DNA of 43,490 bases from Sedimentisphaerales bacterium (GTDB lineage Bacteria; Planctomycetota; Phycisphaerae; Sedimentisphaerales; SM23-30), in assembly GCA_016934515.1 (NCBI GenBank), contig JAFGSR010000020.1, positions 1 through 43,490 of the forward strand. Reading direction: 5' to 3'. The notes beneath the pieces were generated by a model, which was not told the DNA's origin, ran no database searches, and saw only the letters and a program-made list of their open reading frames with translations. The translations under genes and the position numbers were made by a program. This document shows positions 25,142 to 33,760 of this stretch, piece by piece. How positions within the stretch are numbered: the stretch's first letter is position 1; every line of letters starts with the position of its first letter.

Positions 25142-28100
25142 ATGACGGATCTTTTGGACCGGTACATTCAGGACAAGTGCCCTAAACCGGATGGTGACTA
25201 TCTGCGTTTGCAAATGATAGCGCTGGGTGAAGTATTAAAGCTCAGCGCCGAAGCGATCGAACCGGCAAAATCTCAGATCGAGCAAAGCTATCAACAGGCT
25301 TGGAACAAAGCAGAAACTAAAAAAAATGAGTCGCAGAAAAAAGCACAGGCCGATTATCAGATGCGGCAGGAATCCATCGAGGCCGACCGTCAGAAGCATT
25401 TGCTGGCGGCAGAGGAAAAGTTTAAATCCGCCCTGGCCCGCGGGAAGGGCATTCCCGAAACACGTCGTGATCGAATCATCAGTTCTGCCGATACGCAAAT
25501 GCAAAAAGCCAAAAAGCAAAGTGAATATGAGATCATAACCGCTGAAAACATCGCCCAGGGGGCCCAGGTAAAATGTCGCGCGGAAATAAACTCCCTCAAA
25601 GAGTGGCTCGCAAAAGCCCATCTGGCGTTGGACGAATTGCGTATGCACGCAATTGGTTTATTAAATAGGTATCGCCGGAAAATACCTCCCGGATCGGAAC
25701 CGGAAGCAATCGTCGAGGCCGATAGCGAAAAGCTCAGGATTCAATTTGAAAAACAAAAGGTTTTGGCCCAGCATCATCTCGACGAACTGGAACTATTGAA
25801 AATCCCGGAAATTTTTGTCGATATCATTCCTCTTTTGCTGATAGTGATCCTGGGCGGAATCGTCGGCGGGGCAACAGCGGCAATTCAATACTACTGGGCC
25901 AACCAGTGGGTCTCGTGGTATGTAACCGCAGCAATTGCTTTGGGAATAACACTGGCGGCGGTTTTGTTTTTCGGTCGATTGTTGTGGCACAAGGCCGGTC
26001 AACAGGTATTGCGATGCTTTGTCCCTCTACAGGAGGCTTTGGACCTGGCGGAAAAAATTCTGGCCCAGCGAGAAACGATAAAACTGGCCGAATTGGAACA
26101 GCATGAACAAAAGGCACTGCAAAATATCAAGGATGAAATCAACCGGGCACGGGAACAGTATCAGCAGGTTAAAATCCAAATCCAGATTAAACGTGATCGG
26201 CTGATAAAGAAAATCGAAACGCGTTTGCATACCCGGCACAATAAACTCGCCCTGAAACGAACCGCCCGGCTGCAAAAAATTGAAAAAGAATACAACGATG
26301 AGTTGTCCCATCTCTCACAAAAATTACAGGACAAACTCATCAAAATCGACCAGGACTACCAGCAGCAAACCCATGAACTGCAAAAACGTTATGAATCGGA
26401 CCACCGGCAACTCCATCAACGCTGGCAACAAAGTATATTATGCCTGAAAAAATTACTGGACCAAAGCGAGCAATTCAACCCATCCACCAGCCCAGATCAG
26501 GAAAGTTCACCCTGGAATAATTGGCAACCTCCCAGAAATTTCGCCTCGCTGGTAAAAATCGGTAATTTCAAGCTGGATTTAAACCGGCTGGCTGAACCGG
26601 TACGTGAAAAAGCCGGTTTGACCCATGAAAACGCCCTTAAATTACTACCGGCGGTGCTGTCGTTTCCTGATAACTGTTCCGTACTGTTCGAAACCGCCGG
26701 CGAAGGGCGCCAAATGGCAATAGCCGGTTTGCAGGCAATAATGCTGGCTCTGATGACCGATATTCCACCGGGCCGGGTACGATTTACTATTGTCGATCCG
26801 GTAAGTCTGGGCGAAAATTTCGCCGGGTTTATGCACGCTTCGGATTATTCGGAAGCACTGGCCGGTCGACGTATCTGGACCGATACCTCCCACATTCAAC
26901 AGCAATTGGCCGATCTGACCGATCACATGGAAACGGTAATACAAAAATACCTGCGCAATGAATTCAAAACCATCGAACAATATAATCTCCAGGCCGGTGA
27001 ACTGGCTGAACCATATCGTTTCCTGGTCGTGGCGGATTTCCCCGTCGGGTTCAACGAAGAATCACTACACCGGCTCAATAGCATTGTCAACAGCGGCAAA
27101 AGGTGCGGAGTTTATACGCTGATCGCTTATGATTCGCGTATAAAAATACCCGACGAATTTCAACTGGCAGAACTCCTGTCCAAAAGCATTCATCTGCTTT
27201 ATAAAAAAGAAGGGCAATTCGTCTGGCAGGATCGGGTGTTGAGTCAATTTCCTATATTGTTAAGCCAGCCGCCATCAGAGGAAATCCTTACCAGGCTGGT
27301 GCACACCGTGGGGCGGGCCGCCAAAGACGCCTCCCGGGTGGAAGTACCTTTCGCAACCGTGGCCCCTGCTCCGAAACTTATGTGGACCTCCAACAGCAGC
27401 AAATTAATGGATTTAACCATTGGCAGCACCGGAGTCAAACGCAGTCAGCATCTCAAACTAGGCTCGGATATGGCCCAGCATGCCCTCATCGCGGGTAAGA
27501 CCGGATCGGGTAAGTCAACACTGTTCCACGTGATAATTACCAATCTGGCGCTTTGGTACGATCCCGATGAAATGGAAGTTTACCTGATTGATTTCAAACG
27601 CGGCGTGGAATTCAAAACCTACGTCACTCATAAGCTGCCCCACGCCCGGGCAATCGCCATCGAAAGCGACCGTGAGTTCGGACTCAGTATCCTACAACGA
27701 CTGGACCAGGAAATGGCCCGGCGCGGAGAATTATTCCGACAGGCGGCGGTGCAGGATTTAACTTCTTATCGGCAGGCAACAGGGAAAAAACTGCCCCGTA
27801 CGTTGTTGATTGTGGATGAATTTCAGGTATTTTTCGGCGAGGATGACAAATTGGCCCAGGACGCCGCCATTACCCTGGAGCAATTAGTACGCCAGGGCCG
27901 GGCCTTCGGCATTCATGTTATTCTCGGCTCGCAGAGTCTGGGCGGCTCCTTCGGATTGGCCCGCAGCGTCATCGGACAAATGGCGGTACGTATCGCTTTG
28001 CAGTGCTCCGAAGCAGACTCCCAATTAATTTTAGACGATGAAAACCTCGCCGCAAGATTGCTTTCCCGACCGGGTGAGGCTATATACAACGACACCGGTG

Positions 28101-29074
28101 GCCTCGTCGCAGGAAATAATCCGTTTCAAACGGCCTGGCTGCCCGACGATCAACGCGACGATTACCTTAACCAGGTAACAAAACTGGCCCAGGAACGAAA
28201 AATTCAATATAAACCTCAGATCGTATTTGAAGGAAACGTGCCGGCCAAAATTGAAGATTGTGACACGCTGAAACGTTTTTTACAGCAAACAAAAGTGAAA
28301 GATTACAAAAAGCCCGCCCGTGCCTGGCTGGGCGAGCCCGTTGCTATAAAAGAATCGACAGCGGTGACGTTTCGCCGACAAAGCGGAGCTAACCTGCTCA
28401 TCGTGGGCCAACGCGACGAAGCAGCGATGGGATTGCTCTCCGCGGCTATGGTAAGCCTCTCGGTCCAGCTTCAGTCGGGCTTGGATAGATTCGTTATTCT
28501 GGACGGCAGCCCCGCTGATTCTTCACGACAGGATTTTCTCAAAGAAACCGCTTCGCTCCTGGGACAAAATCACAACGCTGTTCCTTGGCGTGAAGTGCCG
28601 CAGGTAATCGCACAACTCCATGAGCAAATACAACAACGACTGGAAAGCGAACATTCTGACCATGAAACAGTTTACCTGATTATTTACGGACTCCAACGCT
28701 ATCGGGTGCTGCGAAAATCGGAAGATGACTTCAGCTTCAATATTTCCGAAGAAGCTGCTACTCCGACCGACCGACTCTTTGCCGACATCGTTTGTGACGG
28801 CCCCCTAGTGGGCGTCCACACCTTGATATGGGTCGATACTTACGCCACCCTGGAACGGATGTTGAACCGACAGACCATCAAAGAGTTCGACAATCGGGTA
28901 CTGTTCCAAATGAGCGCTTCGGATTCCAGCCAATTGATCGATTCCCCCCTGGCCAATCGACTCGGTTTCCATCGGGCCCTGTTCTACAGTGAAGAGCAAG
29001 GCCTGGGTGAAAAATTCCGCCCCTTCCAGTTACCCGACAAGCATTGGCTTTCCGAACTCGGTAAAAAGTCCTGA
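25142..29074 (+). CDS. Membrane FtsK/SpoIIIE-like ATPase with three tandem modules (EssC/EccC-like), type VII-like secretion motor
   Basis: A 1310-residue protein. Residues about 40-215 are coiled coil, rich in Lys, Glu and Gln; two membrane spans lie at about 225-247 and 257-280 (IIPLLLIVILGGIVGG and YVTAAIALGITLAAVLFFG); a second coiled coil runs to about 440. Three ATPase-like modules follow. The first (about 475-730) lacks a P-loop. The second has Walker A GKTGSGKST with Lys791 and Walker B LLIVDEF with Asp892 and Glu893, plus DFKRGVEF and GSQSLGG as in FtsK/SpoIIIE. The third (about 1050-1310) has a degenerate loop, GQRDEAAM. A membrane anchor plus three modules is the EssC/EccC plan, but FHA domains are replaced by coiled coil. 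AAAGGA precedes the ATG. It should drive export of the WXG-like proteins (inference). Confidence 0.85.
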   Translation: MTDLLDRYIQDKCPKPDGDYLRLQMIALGEVLKLSAEAIEPAKSQIEQSYQQAWNKAETKKNESQKKAQADYQMRQESIEADRQKHLLAAEEKFKSALARGKGIPETRRDRIISSADTQMQKAKKQSEYEIITAENIAQGAQVKCRAEINSLKEWLAKAHLALDELRMHAIGLLNRYRRKIPPGSEPEAIVEADSEKLRIQFEKQKVLAQHHLDELELLKIPEIFVDIIPLLLIVILGGIVGGATAAIQYYWANQWVSWYVTAAIALGITLAAVLFFGRLLWHKAGQQVLRCFVPLQEALDLAEKILAQRETIKLAELEQHEQKALQNIKDEINRAREQYQQVKIQIQIKRDRLIKKIETRLHTRHNKLALKRTARLQKIEKEYNDELSHLSQKLQDKLIKIDQDYQQQTHELQKRYESDHRQLHQRWQQSILCLKKLLDQSEQFNPSTSPDQESSPWNNWQPPRNFASLVKIGNFKLDLNRLAEPVREKAGLTHENALKLLPAVLSFPDNCSVLFETAGEGRQMAIAGLQAIMLALMTDIPPGRVRFTIVDPVSLGENFAGFMHASDYSEALAGRRIWTDTSHIQQQLADLTDHMETVIQKYLRNEFKTIEQYNLQAGELAEPYRFLVVADFPVGFNEESLHRLNSIVNSGKRCGVYTLIAYDSRIKIPDEFQLAELLSKSIHLLYKKEGQFVWQDRVLSQFPILLSQPPSEEILTRLVHTVGRAAKDASRVEVPFATVAPAPKLMWTSNSSKLMDLTIGSTGVKRSQHLKLGSDMAQHALIAGKTGSGKSTLFHVIITNLALWYDPDEMEVYLIDFKRGVEFKTYVTHKLPHARAIAIESDREFGLSILQRLDQEMARRGELFRQAAVQDLTSYRQATGKKLPRTLLIVDEFQVFFGEDDKLAQDAAITLEQLVRQGRAFGIHVILGSQSLGGSFGLARSVIGQMAVRIALQCSEADSQLILDDENLAARLLSRPGEAIYNDTGGLVAGNNPFQTAWLPDDQRDDYLNQVTKLAQERKIQYKPQIVFEGNVPAKIEDCDTLKRFLQQTKVKDYKKPARAWLGEPVAIKESTAVTFRRQSGANLLIVGQRDEAAMGLLSAAMVSLSVQLQSGLDRFVILDGSPADSSRQDFLKETASLLGQNHNAVPWREVPQVIAQLHEQIQQRLESEHSDHETVYLIIYGLQRYRVLRKSEDDFSFNISEEAATPTDRLFADIVCDGPLVGVHTLIWVDTYATLERMLNRQTIKEFDNRVLFQMSASDSSQLIDSPLANRLGFHRALFYSEEQGLGEKFRPFQLPDKHWLSELGKKS

Positions 29075-29119
29075 ATTGAACTAAATGCTTAACAAACATT
29101 GAAATCAGAAATTTCAGAC

Positions 29120-29137
29120 AATCAAATTGATTTGATT
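29120..29137. repeat. Short palindrome after the ATPase gene
   Basis: AATCAAAT-TG-ATTTGATT is a perfect 8-bp palindrome 45 bases after the ATPase stop. It is AT-rich and has no T run, so it is a poor intrinsic terminator and may be an operator or decay-protecting hairpin. Confidence 0.35.
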
Positions 29138-29159
29138 ATCGCGAGCTACTAAGCTATTA

Positions 29160-29175
29160 TTATAAGCGCTTATAA
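29160..29175. promoter_or_regulatory. LacI-family-type operator candidate
   Basis: TTATAAGCGCTTATAA is a perfect 16-bp palindrome with the central GCGC and AAGCGCTT core typical of LacI/GalR-family operators. It lies 73 bases upstream of the TIM-barrel gene. No LacI-family gene is in this window. Confidence 0.5.
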
Positions 29176-29248
29176 CAACTAAGCGATTAAGACTGCCTGG
29201 TTTGGCGGTCATGAAATAGTCTTATATCCATAAAAGGAGTAAAAAGTT

Positions 29249-30151
29249 ATGAGGCGAAGAACTTTTTTGCAGGCTACAGGCGCGATCATCGGTGGTTTAT
29301 ATGTAACGGGTTGTAATTCTGTCATAGTAGGGCAAAATAAGCTTCCGTTTAAGATTTCTCTGGCGCAGTGGTCGCTACATCGAAGGCTTTTTGGAGAACA
29401 GGAGCCTAAGATGGACAACCTTGAATTCGCCGCTGCCACTCGGGGCTATGGTATCGATGCCGTCGAGTATGTTAACCAGTTCTTCAAGGACAAGGCTCAA
29501 GACAAAAATTATCTCGCCGAAATGAAGAAACGCCAAACTGATAATGGTATAACAGCGGTCCTTATCATGTGCGATGGGGAGGGGCACCTTGGTGATCCAG
29601 ACGGGAATAAGCGCAAAAAGGCGGTGGAAAATCATTATAAGTGGCTCGAAGCTGCGAAATACCTTGGGTGCCATTCTATTCGCGTCAATGCACATTCAGA
29701 AGGCTCTTATGACGAACAGCTCAAGCTTGCAGCCGACGGACTGTACCAGTTGACCGATTATGCCAGGCAGTTTGGACTTAACGTCATTGTCGAAAATCAC
29801 GGGGGGTTGAGTTCCAACGGTCAATGGCTGTCGTCGGTAATGAAAAAAGTTAACCTTCCTAACTGCGGGACTCTGCCGGATTTCGGAAACTTTCACGAAT
29901 ATGATCGCTATAAGGGTATTGCCGAGCTAATGCCGTTTGCTAAGGGTGTCAGTGCAAAAAGTCATGATTTTGACGATGAGGGTAATGAAATCCATACCGA
30001 TTTTTACCGTGCCATTAAAATCGTCCTCGATGCAGGATATAACGGCTACATCGATGTCGAATACGAAGGTAGTAAACTCAGCGAGGACGACGGTATAATC
30101 GCAACGAAAAAGCTTTTAGAACGGGTTCGCAATCAGTTCATACAGGCTTAG
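29249..30151 (+). CDS. Sugar phosphate isomerase/epimerase-like TIM-barrel protein, Tat-exported
   Basis: A 300-residue xylose-isomerase-like (AP endonuclease 2 fold) protein. The N-terminus [16 protein letters not shown] is a twin-arginine signal, followed by VTGC, a plausible lipobox, so the mature protein may be an outward-facing lipoprotein. The barrel shows [37 protein letters not shown] and YIDVEYEG, which carry the Glu, Asp and His expected to bind a metal. An AAAGGAG-like ribosome site precedes the ATG. It converges with the sulfatase gene. Many such Tat-exported proteins are found in planctomycete sugar-degradation loci; substrate unknown. Confidence 0.85.
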   Translation: MRRRTFLQATGAIIGGLYVTGCNSVIVGQNKLPFKISLAQWSLHRRLFGEQEPKMDNLEFAAATRGYGIDAVEYVNQFFKDKAQDKNYLAEMKKRQTDNGITAVLIMCDGEGHLGDPDGNKRKKAVENHYKWLEAAKYLGCHSIRVNAHSEGSYDEQLKLAADGLYQLTDYARQFGLNVIVENHGGLSSNGQWLSSVMKKVNLPNCGTLPDFGNFHEYDRYKGIAELMPFAKGVSAKSHDFDDEGNEIHTDFYRAIKIVLDAGYNGYIDVEYEGSKLSEDDGIIATKKLLERVRNQFIQA

Positions 30152-30225
30152 TGATCTTAAGATTTTAATATTCTCATTTATATTGTCAGAACCGTTTTGA
30201 AATGCAAGTGCACTATAGTTTAGCG

Positions 30226-31812
30226 CTATTTCGGTAAAGCGGCCCGCCAGCCTGCTTTGAGTTGCTTGGCCAGTTTGATCACTTTAGGGATATTTTCAGG
30301 TAGATTGGCGATATTGACATTCTCTTGTGGATCAAGGGTTAGATCGTACAATTCAGTCCCAACGTGATCACCGGCTACCTGTTTGACTTCGTCCCAGTAG
30401 TACCATTCTACATAATGATATTTTGTAGTGACCATCGAGTAGCCCATATAACGCTTTTTGTCCAGCGATACTTTCGGCCGACGATGGTATTGACTGAAAA
30501 CAGCCGATTTCCATGATAGATCGGGATTGTTTAATAACGGTTTAAGGCTGGTGCCTTCAAGGTTCTCCGGAATCTCTAATCCAGCCAGATCGCACAGCGT
30601 AGGATAAATATCCACTAATTCCGTTAATTTATCACACGATTGCCCCTTGGCCTGCATGGCCGGTGCGTGAATGATTAGCGGCACACGCGTATCGATATTA
30701 TAATTGGTCTGCTTGCACCAACTGCCATGCTCACCCAGTTTCCACCCGTGATCACCCCAGACGACTACGATAGTATTCTTTGACAGACCCTGCTCCTTGA
30801 GAGAAGCGATCAATTTTCCGAAGCAGGCGTCAACATAACTGACCGATGCATAATAACCGTGCTTGAGAAGACGTGCGGTCTTTTCTGGCAATGACCCAAT
30901 CGCCGGATGCTTTACATGCTCCAGATCATAACACGAATTTAACTCATATGCCGAATTCATAGCCATGATCGGCGAATCCTTGGGCAAAAACGGATTGGCG
31001 GCCGGGGAAATACTGTCCTGGTCGTACAGATCCCAGTACTTTTTCGGCGCTACGAACGGCAGGTGAGGTCGATAATACCCGACAGCCAGGAAGAAGGGCT
31101 GATCTTTATTTTTCAATCGCTTAAGCGTCTCGATAGCCAATTCTGTCTGAGCGCCGTCATAAAGTGCTTCGTCGGGCGCATCGGCGCACTCTGTACTCCT
31201 GCCGTACGCCCAGCCGCCCCCATAACGATCTGGGTTTTCACGAATACGTTCTGCCCTTACCAGGGCGTGTTCTTTTTTGATTTCTTCATCGTAATAGAAG
31301 GTTTCAGCGTCTCTGTCGATCATATCCGGGGTGTTGAATGCTTCGGGTCTCAGATCGGCTTCATCAAAAGAAACGGGGTCCGGCATGTAGTTGTGAAATA
31401 TTTTGCCCATGGAAACAGTATAGTAGCCGTAAGCATGAAAATGCTGGGGGATGGTTACGACATCGGGCATGTTGACTCTGAATTTGTCTTTCAGGTGCCA
31501 TACATGCGAGGTGTCCGGCCGCAAGCCAGTCATTACACTGGCCCGGGAAGGGGCGCATACAGCCGCCTGACAGTAACTCTGTCGAAACACCATCGATTGC
31601 CTGGAATATTCATCTAAATATGGAGTCCTAATCTCGTTATTTCCATAACACCCTAACGTTGGACGAAGGTCGTCGAAAATGACGAATAAAATATTAGGTC
31701 GATTTTTTTCTTTGACACCCGTAACACAACTGGGAACCATACTCGCGATAGTGCCGGCTGCAGCGAGCCTGAGAAAGTCTCTGCGACTGCAATGTCGATT
31801 GGTCTTTTTCAT
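30226..31812 (-). CDS. S1-type sulfatase, Tat-exported (iduronate-2-sulfatase-like)
   Basis: Hydrolyses a sulfate ester, probably on a polysaccharide. The signal is SRRDFLRLAAAG, a textbook Tat motif, with a possible lipobox at PSC29. Metal-binding DD lies at residues 47-48 (FDDLRP). The formylglycine motif is CAPSR at residues 86-90, so the Cys must be converted by a formylglycine-generating enzyme that is not in this window. Later motifs (GYYRPHLPF, VVVWGDHGWKLGEHGSWCKQ) match the iduronate-2-sulfatase branch. Length of 528 is normal. AGAGG lies five bases before the ATG. Confidence 0.93.
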   Translation of the reverse strand: MKKTNRHCSRRDFLRLAAAGTIASMVPSCVTGVKEKNRPNILFVIFDDLRPTLGCYGNNEIRTPYLDEYSRQSMVFRQSYCQAAVCAPSRASVMTGLRPDTSHVWHLKDKFRVNMPDVVTIPQHFHAYGYYTVSMGKIFHNYMPDPVSFDEADLRPEAFNTPDMIDRDAETFYYDEEIKKEHALVRAERIRENPDRYGGGWAYGRSTECADAPDEALYDGAQTELAIETLKRLKNKDQPFFLAVGYYRPHLPFVAPKKYWDLYDQDSISPAANPFLPKDSPIMAMNSAYELNSCYDLEHVKHPAIGSLPEKTARLLKHGYYASVSYVDACFGKLIASLKEQGLSKNTIVVVWGDHGWKLGEHGSWCKQTNYNIDTRVPLIIHAPAMQAKGQSCDKLTELVDIYPTLCDLAGLEIPENLEGTSLKPLLNNPDLSWKSAVFSQYHRRPKVSLDKKRYMGYSMVTTKYHYVEWYYWDEVKQVAGDHVGTELYDLTLDPQENVNIANLPENIPKVIKLAKQLKAGWRAALPK

Positions 31813-31857
31813 TTATACCTCTTTAAGAATATTTCTGCTATGAAAGCTAAAATAAGA

Positions 31858-31877
31858 ATACCACTATATCTTGGTAT
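31858..31877 (-). promoter_or_regulatory. Inverted repeat upstream of the sulfatase
   Basis: ATACCA and TGGTAT form perfect 6-bp arms around 8 bases, 46 bases upstream of the sulfatase start. On the minus strand a weak TTGCTC-N17-TATTCT promoter overlaps it, so the repeat is well placed as an operator. Confidence 0.35.
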
Positions 31878-32222
31878 GAGCAAGAAAGTTCTTACCCAGC
31901 TTGACAACATCAAAAGATGTGTTAGGGGTAGTTGAGGTATTAGCAATACTCAGATCAATTTATACACCCTAAACCTTTTTAAACATTGCTGTCAGCAGAA
32001 CTCATATGTCACTTAAAAAGGGTTCGTCGGAACACAAGCCAATTTAAAAAGACGGCAAGATTGTTAGCAAGCCGATTCTTGGAGGACTGCATCACATATA
32101 CAGTCGCTTTGCATGAGAGACAGACCAAGGAAGGGGTAGGAACCACTCTCCCAACAGGATCAACGGATTCGGAAAAACAGGCAAAATCATCTGCTGCTGA
32201 TCTGCTCTTCCCTGCTGGCTGA
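31878..32222. other. Intergenic region between sulfatase and the small cysteine-rich gene
   Basis: About 345 bp. Frames of up to 84 codons exist on both strands but overlap each other and have no ribosome sites or recognisable domains. A plus-strand stretch near 32060-32105 reads ILGGLHHIY-like between stop codons and may be a decayed coding relic. I would not annotate a gene here. Confidence 0.35.
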
Positions 32223-32363
32223 CTATTCCTTTTTGCCTGCACAAGGGTGATCCTCTGCTTCACCGTGACATTCGCGGATCTGCTCCGGCGAACAGTCCTT
32301 TGGATTTCCCTTCAAGTTCTCCGGTTTCTGACAGCCTTCTTTGTTTTCTTTGCAGCAACACAT
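32223..32363 (-). CDS. Small cysteine-rich protein (46 residues), probable metal binder
   Basis: A short frame starting MCCCKENKEGC with six Cys in total, a core DCSPEQIRECHG and a C-terminal HPCAGKK. The Cys, His and acid pattern suggests metal or thiol chemistry. The ribosome site AAAGGAAG lies upstream of the ATG at a sensible distance. The first 52 bases overlap, in another frame, the end of the ArsR gene, so it is translationally linked to that regulator. I recall DC-(S/T)-PEQI-x-x-CHG as a recurring small-protein motif, but cannot confirm the family here. It may bind the metal the ArsR protein senses (inference). Confidence 0.6.
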   Translation of the reverse strand: MCCCKENKEGCQKPENLKGNPKDCSPEQIRECHGEAEDHPCAGKKE

Positions 32364-32677
32364 TTCTGTCTTCCTTTCTTGACTGGGTAATTATCTAACT
32401 TCACTTCTAACACATGGTTAATTGCTTCTTTACACTTAGATAAGGCCTCTTCATTAAGTCGATAATGGACGTAGTAGCCACGTTTCTCATCCATTACAAG
32501 GCCGGCTTCTCGCAAAACACGCAAATGCTGTGAGACTGCACTCTGCGTTATATCCAGTTGGTGTGCCAAGGCGTTAACACACAGGCTACGACCGTTGAGA
32601 AGTTGGATAATCCTCAGTCGCGCCCCTACCGAGAGAACCTTCAGCCAGCGAGCTAAATTATCTGTTTCTTCATCCAT
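32312..32677 (-). CDS. ArsR-family winged-helix regulator
   Basis: The start MDEETDNLARWLKVLS at 32677 is chosen because the frame upstream, which stays open to 33001, has no helix-turn-helix relatedness and no ribosome site. The 121-residue product carries the ArsR wHTH: LCVNALAHQLDITQSAVSQHLRVLREAGLVMDEKRGYYVHYRL. The classic ELCVCDL metal box is reduced to SLCVNAL, with a single Cys, so sensing by the usual Cys pair is doubtful. The C-terminal 22 residues are Lys/Arg-rich, and the coding end overlaps the cysteine-rich small gene. It probably controls both. Confidence 0.85.
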   Translation of the reverse strand: MDEETDNLARWLKVLSVGARLRIIQLLNGRSLCVNALAHQLDITQSAVSQHLRVLREAGLVMDEKRGYYVHYRLNEEALSKCKEAINHVLEVKLDNYPVKKGRQKCVAAKKTKKAVRNRRT

Positions 32678-32680
32678 ATA

Positions 32681-32698
32681 AGTATCTGCATATATACT
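32681..32698 (-). promoter_or_regulatory. Candidate ArsR autoregulatory operator
   Basis: AGTAT and ATACT form 5-bp inverted arms around 8 bases, directly upstream of the ArsR start codon, within an AT-rich stretch typical of ArsR/SmtB operators. Short arms make this tentative. Confidence 0.3.
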
Positions 32699-33174
32699 AA
32701 TATACTTCTGGCCGCTTGTCAAACAATTATTTGAAAAAATTTCTGATCTCAGCCATATGGAAGAAATCTCGTTAAGTTTTTTTAGCAATTTCCAGTCATT
32801 CGCAACAGTAACTACACGGGTTAACCGCCCCAAAATGGCGGATCTGTAATCATATGTCTTTGTTGGAATAACACTTATGACAATACGAGAATGACAATAA
32901 GTGACGGTTGATAGACGGAATCGAAGCTTCTGCTGGTCAGAATTGAGAACATTTGCCGATATGACCAATGGTCTGAACTCAATCAAAACCAAAACGCTCA
33001 AAAACTGTTTGAGCAGGATGATGCCAAGAACGCTCTAGCGAGTTGCTTGAGGGCTGTCCGGAGCAGTGACCACCTTCCGTCTGATATGTTCAATAGAAAC
33101 CACGTTGTATTGCTAGACAGCTAGTAAAATATTGGCACAATACTCACAATCAACATAAGTTAGGGAGTTGTACC
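32699..33174. other. Gene-poor region upstream of ArsR with a start-less open frame
   Basis: No supported gene. A plus-strand frame from 32915 to the TAG at 33122-33124 is open for 69 codons with coding-like composition (QKLFEQDDAKNALASCLRAV), but has no start codon near its beginning and no ribosome site. It may be a decayed gene fragment. Confidence 0.3.
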
Positions 33175-33358
33175 ATGGCAGTTCGGAGAGGCAGAATTTG
33201 TCCAGCCAGTATGCAAGGGTGAATGTCGCGATGATTACGGCAACCGGGTTAAATGTGACCGCTGCGGTAGCACAGGTTGCGTTTTCGACGATTATGAAGC
33301 CATTAATGCGAAGCAACAAGCCAATTTGCATAAGGATCAGGAGTTAGTTACTTCATAA
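33175..33358 (+). pseudogene. Small zinc-ribbon-like protein gene with a +1 frameshift right after the start codon
   Basis: AGGGAG at 33162-33167 and ATG at 33175 make a good start, but that frame stops after 15 codons. If one G after the ATG is removed, the frame continues for 60 residues to TAA at 33356: QFGEAEFVQPVCKGECRDD, then VKCDRCGSTGCVFDDYEAIN. It has CxxxC and CxxC-x4-C arrangements like a small zinc ribbon. Either a recent frameshift or a base-call error. It lies near the ArsR and cysteine-rich small genes. Confidence 0.45.
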
Positions 33359-33412
33359 ATGAAACATATGCTAAGAAGTCAAGTCCAAGCAAGCCGCTCC
33401 ACCTACAGCTAT

Positions 33413-33637
33413 CTATGTTTTGCCAAGTATATAAAATACTTTATCTAATATTCTGAGCAGACTATTCTCAACAGTAAATATTTTACTTGTGCTGTTCTGG
33501 GTTTGTTTATCTATGGCTATAAGTTCTTTGTAATTTGCTTCAGCCATACTATTCAAAAGGTCACTATAAAAATATATCCATCTTTCATACTCATCTAAAT
33601 AGCTTAATCTTCCCATCTCAGCTGTGCTTTTTAACAT
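33413..33637 (-). CDS. Hypothetical 74-residue protein, doubtful
   Basis: An open frame with plausible amphipathic composition (YLDEYERWIYFYSDLLNSM) but no ribosome site and no recognised domain. It sits alone between the frameshifted small gene and the DUF4838 gene. Could be chance. Confidence 0.25.
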   Translation of the reverse strand: MLKSTAEMGRLSYLDEYERWIYFYSDLLNSMAEANYKELIAIDKQTQNSTSKIFTVENSLLRILDKVFYILGKT

Positions 33638-33760
33638 ATTAAATGAGGGTACGGATGTTAAATAAATCCGGGGCGTTAATAAGTTCTATTTTATGAGCAT
33701 GTCACTATAATTACTTGCTGGAGTTAACCTCTAAAGATTTTATTTAGAAGTCCTGCTGCG

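Noticed and set aside
32009..32263. An 84-codon minus-strand frame and overlapping plus-strand frame in the sulfatase-ArsR gap
   Set aside because: They overlap each other, lack ribosome sites, and the minus-strand one collides with the better supported cysteine-rich small gene. A GLHHIY-like stretch hints at a relic, but I cannot place it.
32678..33001. Extended N-terminus of the ArsR frame
   Set aside because: The 108 extra residues have no ArsR similarity, and the domain begins normally at the Met at 32677.
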